Positions 59,646-64,000 of a stretch of DNA of 64,000 bases are shown here, one piece after another (position 1 is the stretch's first letter; the number at the start of each line of letters is the position of its first letter). The notes under the pieces are model-generated. The model searched no databases. It saw only the letters and a program-made list of their open reading frames with translations, and had not been told where the DNA came from. The DNA lies in assembly GCF_029210495.1 (NCBI RefSeq), contig NZ_JARGDK010000009.1:1-64000 (forward strand), given 5' to 3'. The translations under genes were made by a program, and so were the position numbers. The DNA is from Pseudothioclava nitratireducens. Its GTDB lineage: Bacteria; Pseudomonadota; Alphaproteobacteria; Rhodobacterales; Rhodobacteraceae.

Positions 59646-59664
59646 ATCAGTTTCGGAGCAGGTC

Positions 59665-61503
59665 ATGGGCGCGGATCTTCAGCCAGTTATCGCTTTTCTC
59701 GAAGGCGTCCATCCCTACGATACCCTGACGCGGGACGAATTGGTGCGGGTCGCCGGTTTCTTCAGCCGCAGGGTGCTTGCCAAAGGCGAGGCGGTTTACC
59801 GCCTGAACGAACCGCTCGAAGGCCTCTATCTTGTGAAGGCAGGCGGCGTCGAAATCACCGATGAGAACGGGGCGCTCGTCTCGATCCTCGGGCCGCGCAA
59901 CTCCTTCGGTGAGCGTGGCCTGATGCGCGAAGGGCTCGCGCTGACCAATGCGGTCACCGCCGAGGACAGCGTGCTCCTCGAACTTCCCTCCAATGAATTC
60001 CTGCGCCTGCTCGAGACCGCGCCAAGCTTCAAGCGGTTCTTCGACCGCTCGCGCCGCGTCGAACCGCGCAAGAATGATATTGCGACGATGAAGGTCTCGG
60101 ACCTGTTGGCGCGCAAGCCGCTCTCCTGCACGCCCGAAACGACGGTGCAGCAAGCGGCGCAGATCATGCGGGACGCTCGGGTGTCCTCGCTCGGGGTTAC
60201 CAGCGAAGAGAACGGCGCGGGCGCGTTGCGCGGCGTCATCACCGTGCGGGATATGTCGAACAAGGTTCTCGCCGGCGGTATGGCGCCCGAGACCCCGGTG
60301 GCAACGGTGATGACCCCGGACCCGATCTCGCTGCCGCCTGATGCGCTTGGCTCGGATATTCTGCACATCATGCTCGAGCGCAAGATCGGGCACCTGCCGA
60401 TCGTCGATCACGGGCGTTTTGCCGGCATGATCACCCAGACCGACCTGACCCGGTTCCAGGCCGTGTCCTCGGCGGTTCTGATCCGCGATATCGCCTCGTC
60501 GACCTCCATTGCAGACATGGCGCGGGTGACCGCACAGATTCCGCAGCTTCTGGTGCAGCTCGTCGGCGGGCACCAAAGCCATGAGGTCGTCACACGGCTG
60601 ATCACCGACATCGCCGATGCAGTGACACGACGCCTGTTGCGGATGGCCGAAGAGCAACTTCGCGCGCCGCCCGTGGCGTATCTGTGGCTGGCCTGTGGCT
60701 CACAGGGGCGGCAGGAACAGACCGGTGTGTCGGATCAGGACAACTGCCTGATCCTCGACGATGCGGTGACGCCCGACGATATGGAGTATTTCCGCCAGCT
60801 GGCGAAATTCGTTTCGGACGGGCTCAACGCGTGCGGCTATATCTATTGTCCCGGCGACATGATGGCCACCGCCGAGCGCTGGTGCCAGCCGGTGCGCGTC
60901 TGGCGCAAGTATTTCGACGGCTGGATCAATAAGCCTAACCCCGAGGCACAGATGCTCGCCTCGGTGATGTTCGACCTGCGCGCCATCGGCGGGCCGGGCG
61001 CGCATCTGTTCCAGGACCTTCAGGCGGAAACGCTGGACAAAGCCGCGCAGAACTCGATCTTCGTGGCGCATATGGTGTCGAACTCGCTCAAGCATGCTCC
61101 GCCGCTCGGGCTGCTGCGTGGCTTTGCGACGATCCGCTCGGGCGAGCATCGCAACCATATCGACATGAAGCATAACGGTGTCGTGCCGGTGGCCGATCTT
61201 GCGCGCGTCTATGCCCTCAAGGGACGACTGACCGAGGTCAATACGCGCGCCCGGCTGCACGCCGCCGAAGAGGCCGGCGTCATCTCGGCCTCGGGCGCGC
61301 GCGACCTGATCGAAGCCTATGACCTGATTGCGACGATGCGGCTTGAGAACCAGGCGCATCTCGTCCGCTCGGGCCGCAAACCCGATAATTTCCTTGCCCC
61401 TTCCGATCTGAGCGATTTCGAGCGCTCGCACCTGCGCGACGCCTTCGTGGTGGTGCGCACGATGCAATCCGCGATCGGACATGGCAAAGGCTCCGTCAGC
61501 TAA
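59665..61503 (+). CDS. cNMP-binding/CBS/DUF294 nucleotidyltransferase-like regulator
   Basis: The 612-residue protein has four parts: a cyclic-nucleotide-binding-like domain (residues ~20-120, with GEAVYRLNEPLEGLYLVKAGGVEI), a pair of CBS domains (~150-275, VSSLGVT and IGHLPIVDHGRFAGMI), a DUF294 putative nucleotidyltransferase (~330-440, WLACGSQGRQEQTGVSDQDNCLIL) and a helical C-terminal domain (~460-600). The DUF294 segment retains GS-x-x-R and D-x-D-like residues of the GlnD type. It likely senses adenine nucleotides through CBS and alters a partner. It sits downstream of the acetate symporter, as known in other proteobacteria. Confidence 0.9.
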   Translation: MGADLQPVIAFLEGVHPYDTLTRDELVRVAGFFSRRVLAKGEAVYRLNEPLEGLYLVKAGGVEITDENGALVSILGPRNSFGERGLMREGLALTNAVTAEDSVLLELPSNEFLRLLETAPSFKRFFDRSRRVEPRKNDIATMKVSDLLARKPLSCTPETTVQQAAQIMRDARVSSLGVTSEENGAGALRGVITVRDMSNKVLAGGMAPETPVATVMTPDPISLPPDALGSDILHIMLERKIGHLPIVDHGRFAGMITQTDLTRFQAVSSAVLIRDIASSTSIADMARVTAQIPQLLVQLVGGHQSHEVVTRLITDIADAVTRRLLRMAEEQLRAPPVAYLWLACGSQGRQEQTGVSDQDNCLILDDAVTPDDMEYFRQLAKFVSDGLNACGYIYCPGDMMATAERWCQPVRVWRKYFDGWINKPNPEAQMLASVMFDLRAIGGPGAHLFQDLQAETLDKAAQNSIFVAHMVSNSLKHAPPLGLLRGFATIRSGEHRNHIDMKHNGVVPVADLARVYALKGRLTEVNTRARLHAAEEAGVISASGARDLIEAYDLIATMRLENQAHLVRSGRKPDNFLAPSDLSDFERSHLRDAFVVVRTMQSAIGHGKGSVS

Positions 61504-61518
61504 AGGACCAGACCGCCG

Positions 61519-62052
61519 ATGATCAACGACTTCATTTCGATGCTGGCAGCCGGTTTTCTGGCCGTGGCGATCGTCTATGCGGCGAACCATGCGGTGCGGA
61601 AAGTGACCGGCTCCAGGCTGCCGAAATGGGTGATGCCGGCGGCGGCGGGTCTCGCCATGCTGGGCTATACGATCTACGCGGAATACGACTGGTATCCCAA
61701 GACCCGCGCCAATCTGAATGAGGGAGTCGAGGTCATTATGTCGGCGGGCGAAAGCTCCTGGTGGCGGCCCTGGACCTATGTCGCGCCGATCACCACGCGC
61801 TTCATGGCGATCGACCGGAATGGGCTGACCCATCCGGGCGGCTCGGCGACGCTGGTTCGGGGCGAGTTGCTGCTTGTGCAACGCTGGGCGCCGGTGCGTG
61901 CGGTTCCGGTCGCTTTCGACTGCCTCGCCAATGCGCGGGCGGATCTGATCGACGGAACCGAACTCGACGCCACCGGGGCGTTGCGCGGAGGAGACTGGTT
62001 GCCGCTGGAGCGCGATGACGCCGCTCTGCGTGTGGCATGTAACGGAGGGTAA
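61519..62052 (+). CDS. Small membrane protein of unknown function
   Basis: A 177-residue protein with two N-terminal transmembrane segments (residues ~5-25 and ~37-55) and a ~115-residue soluble part containing SWWRPWTYVAPITTRFMAIDRNG and LPLERDDAALRVACNGG. No family was recognised. It lies 15 bp after the DUF294 gene and 1 bp before the response regulator, so it belongs to the same operon. Confidence 0.7.
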   Translation: MINDFISMLAAGFLAVAIVYAANHAVRKVTGSRLPKWVMPAAAGLAMLGYTIYAEYDWYPKTRANLNEGVEVIMSAGESSWWRPWTYVAPITTRFMAIDRNGLTHPGGSATLVRGELLLVQRWAPVRAVPVAFDCLANARADLIDGTELDATGALRGGDWLPLERDDAALRVACNGG

Positions 62053-62053
62053 G

Positions 62054-62446
62054 ATGGCCGATGGGGGGAGAAAGCATCGCGTCCTGATCGTGGAGGATGA
62101 GGACAATATTGCGATCGCGCTCGACTATCTGATGAGCCGCGAAGGCTTTGAGCATGACCGGATTGCGACCGGGGCGGGCGCGCTCGACAAGATCCGTGAA
62201 TTGCACCCCGATCTGGTGCTCCTCGATGTCATGCTGCCCGAAGTGTCGGGCTATGAAATCTGTCAGGAAGTGCGGGCGGATGAGGGTCTGGCGGATGTGA
62301 AGATCCTGATGATGACCGCGCGCGGCTCCGCGATGGAACGGCGCAAGGGGCTTGCGCTCGGGGCGGATGGCTTCATCGCGAAACCCTTCGAATTGAAGGA
62401 GTTGCGCGAAGAACTTCACCGGATACTGGACCGGGAGGGCGCGTGA
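62054..62446 (+). CDS. Single-domain response regulator (CheY-like)
   Basis: The 130-residue protein is one receiver domain, LIVEDEDN at residues ~11-18 (acidic pocket), Asp58 in LVLLDVMLPEVSG (phosphoacceptor), Thr near residue 86 (MMTARG) and Lys107 in IAKPFELKE. No output domain is present. It likely relays phosphate from a kinase to a partner in the acetate operon. The membrane kinase-like protein begins in the same bases as its stop. Confidence 0.93.
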   Translation: MADGGRKHRVLIVEDEDNIAIALDYLMSREGFEHDRIATGAGALDKIRELHPDLVLLDVMLPEVSGYEICQEVRADEGLADVKILMMTARGSAMERRKGLALGADGFIAKPFELKELREELHRILDREGA

Positions 62447-64000
62447 TGGATCTGACGCGGTTGAGCCTGAGAATAAGGGTGTTCCTGTTCTTCGCGGCTC
62501 TCGCGGCAGGCAATATCGCGGCGCTCGTCGCGGGGCTTTTCTATGGCTATGAGCGTCTGGGCGATCCGTCGGTGCTCAATGCCTTCATCATCGGCGGCAC
62601 GGTCGCAGGGTTTGTCATCCTCGGCCTGATTGCCGGGGTCTGGTTCCTGTTCGACGAGAATGTCTCGAAACCGATCGAACGTCTTGCGGGCGTGATGCGG
62701 GCGCGGACCCATGCCGAGATCGAGGGGGAACTGGACCAGCAGGCGGCGCGCTATCTGGGCGATCTGGCCCCGGCTGCGGCCGCCGTGACACAGCACCTCG
62801 CTGAAACCCGGTCGGCACTGACCGAGGCCGTGCAGCGCGAAACGTCGCGTCTGGCCGCCGAGAAGGAGCGCCTCGAGGCGTTGCTGTCGGACGTGCCCGT
62901 GGGGGTGCTGCTGTGCTCCGCGGACCATCAGCTTGTGTTCTACAACGGACAGGCGGTTGACCTGTTGGGCAGCAGCCACGCGCCCGGCCTTGACCGGCGG
63001 GTCTTCGACTACTTGCACCAACAGCCCATTGCGCATGCCTATCAGCGGCTGATGGAGATCGAAGATCCCGACGCGGCCTCGGATCTCCTCTGTGCGACCA
63101 AAGCCGACGGCAAGGTGCTGGCCGCGCGGATGCGGCTCTTGTCGGAGGGCGAGGATCACCATCTGGCGAAGCGTCCGGGCTATGTGCTGACGCTGCGCGA
63201 CGTGTCGGGCGATATGCGGGCACATGCGCAGCGTGAGCAGTTGATGGATGAGCTGTTCGACCGTATCCGCCGCCCGGCGGCGGCGCTGCAATCGCTCACG
63301 GGCGTGCTCACCGACGATAATGGTCCAACCGGGCCAGAGCGTGATCGCGTGCGTGTCGCGGCCCGCTCAGAAGCGCGCCATCTGGCCGAGGCGATCCACA
63401 CGCTCTTTGAGCGCCACGAGCAGAACCGTGCCGATTGGTGGCCGCTGGCGATGATCCGGGCGTCCGATCTGGGCGATGCTGTGCGCGCGCGGGTGGCGGC
63501 GGAGGGCGGCGAGATTCTCTCGGTGACGGCGGCGCTGATGCTGCGCTGCGAGGGGTTCGAGATGGTTGCGCTTCTGGCGAAACTGGTCGGGCATCTCACC
63601 GGGCGCAAGGATATCCGGCTTGAGATCACCGAGGATGGCGCCGGGGCGCTGATCGCTATCGAATGGGTCGGTGCGCCTGTTGGTGTGTCCGAGCTGGAAC
63701 GCTGGCTCGAGGAACCGCTCGATACCGGGATGCCGGATGTGACCGGGCGGCGGGTGCTGACCAGCCATGCCTCGGAGCTGTGGCCCGAACCTTTGCCGGA
63801 TGGGCGCGGACGTCTCTGTCTGCCGCTGCGTGAGGCGCGGCTTGTGACCTCGCGCCCGGCCCCGGTGCCGCGCGCGGTGGTCTATGATTTCGACCTGCTG
63901 GCCAAGGCGCGCGAGGCCGAGATCGTCGATAGCAAGCTCGAAGACCTGACCTATGTCGTTTTCGACACCGAGACCACGGGGCTTCTGCCGACCGAGGGCG
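62446..64000 (+). CDS. Membrane PAS/pseudo-histidine-kinase fused to DnaQ-type exonuclease (partial)
   Basis: Partial at the window end: 518 codons are visible with no stop. Two N-terminal transmembrane helices (residues ~10-30 and ~45-70), a HAMP-like linker, a PAS domain (~140-250, PVGVLLCSADHQLVFYNGQAVDLLG) and a dimerisation helix with MDELFDRIRRPAAAL (~268-282) come first. In the latter the phospho-His position of H-E-x-R-x-P is Asp, so no autophosphorylation is expected. A degenerate ATPase-like region follows. From ~500 the frame runs into YVVFDTETTGL (F506-D-T-E509), the Exo I motif of DnaQ-family 3'-5' exonucleases. The start overlaps the response regulator stop (ATGA). Confidence 0.85.
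   Translation, partial: MDLTRLSLRIRVFLFFAALAAGNIAALVAGLFYGYERLGDPSVLNAFIIGGTVAGFVILGLIAGVWFLFDENVSKPIERLAGVMRARTHAEIEGELDQQAARYLGDLAPAAAAVTQHLAETRSALTEAVQRETSRLAAEKERLEALLSDVPVGVLLCSADHQLVFYNGQAVDLLGSSHAPGLDRRVFDYLHQQPIAHAYQRLMEIEDPDAASDLLCATKADGKVLAARMRLLSEGEDHHLAKRPGYVLTLRDVSGDMRAHAQREQLMDELFDRIRRPAAALQSLTGVLTDDNGPTGPERDRVRVAARSEARHLAEAIHTLFERHEQNRADWWPLAMIRASDLGDAVRARVAAEGGEILSVTAALMLRCEGFEMVALLAKLVGHLTGRKDIRLEITEDGAGALIAIEWVGAPVGVSELERWLEEPLDTGMPDVTGRRVLTSHASELWPEPLPDGRGRLCLPLREARLVTSRPAPVPRAVVYDFDLLAKAREAEIVDSKLEDLTYVVFDTETTGLLPTEG

Noticed and set aside
1-64000. CRISPR arrays
   Set aside because: No run of regularly spaced 25-40 bp repeats and no cas genes were seen; the 18-bp repeat at 38,544 is coding.

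Overview
The window is GC-rich chromosomal DNA from an alphaproteobacterium, most likely Rhodobacterales/Rhodobacteraceae. The evidence is family resemblance and gene content: an NAD-dependent fds formate dehydrogenase operon of the Rhodobacter capsulatus type, a class I lysyl-tRNA synthetase, DUF3572 and DUF983 proteins, an acetate-use operon, and codon choice dominated by GC-ending codons. No plasmid or complete phage modules are present. The only lower-GC patch is the first ~1.8 kb, which holds a truncated AAA ATPase and a lipoprotein SGNH hydrolase beside tRNA-Ser(GCU) and looks like a scar of mobile DNA.

Layout. 1-1,943: IS-like repeats, broken ATPase, SGNH lipoprotein, tRNA-Ser. 2.2-8.5 kb: an EF-G-like GTPase, then two glycosyltransferases, a flippase-like membrane protein and a sulfotransferase. 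8.7-13.1 kb: an RND efflux pump with its adaptor. 13.3-20.2 kb: a LysR regulator and fdsG-fdsB-fdsA-fdhD-fdsD, all coupled by 4-11 bp overlaps. 20.2-31.2 kb: an 11-kb, ten-gene, tightly packed minus-strand operon of mostly unrecognised proteins around one leaderless subtilisin-like protease. A SARP/BTAD regulator gene (31.4-32.3 kb) lies just upstream behind its own terminator, and GTGAC direct repeats at 10-11 bp pitch sit in the operon's promoter region. This is the best candidate for an undescribed system here.

32.6-45.1 kb: housekeeping and stress genes. These are a zinc alcohol dehydrogenase, msrB, an aldo/keto reductase, two lipoproteins, an EamA transporter, a Nudix hydrolase, DUF983, then a calcium-binding EF-hand protein beside an ECF sigma factor, a likely anti-sigma factor and a periplasmic metal-sensor-like protein, then a PleD-like diguanylate cyclase, DUF3572, a HAD phosphatase and a DUF4153 membrane protein. 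45.2-54.4 kb: an H-NOX-like protein translationally coupled to an HNOBA-GGDEF cyclase, nadD, a PBP4-type dacB, a TerB-like protein, lysK, a solitary right-handed beta-helix protein resembling gene-transfer-agent or phage spikes, and a HugZ-like protein.

54.8-64.0 kb: acetate assimilation and its control. Acetyl-CoA synthetase and an adenylate kinase that can recycle its AMP are followed by a two-part DUF4212/sodium-solute symporter, a cNMP-CBS-DUF294 protein, a small membrane protein, a single-domain response regulator, and (running off the window) a membrane PAS/pseudo-histidine-kinase protein fused to a DnaQ-type exonuclease. c-di-GMP output recurs, with two GGDEF proteins, both keeping the GGDEF motif and the inhibitory RxxD site. 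All function calls come from reading motifs and gene order; no database search was run.
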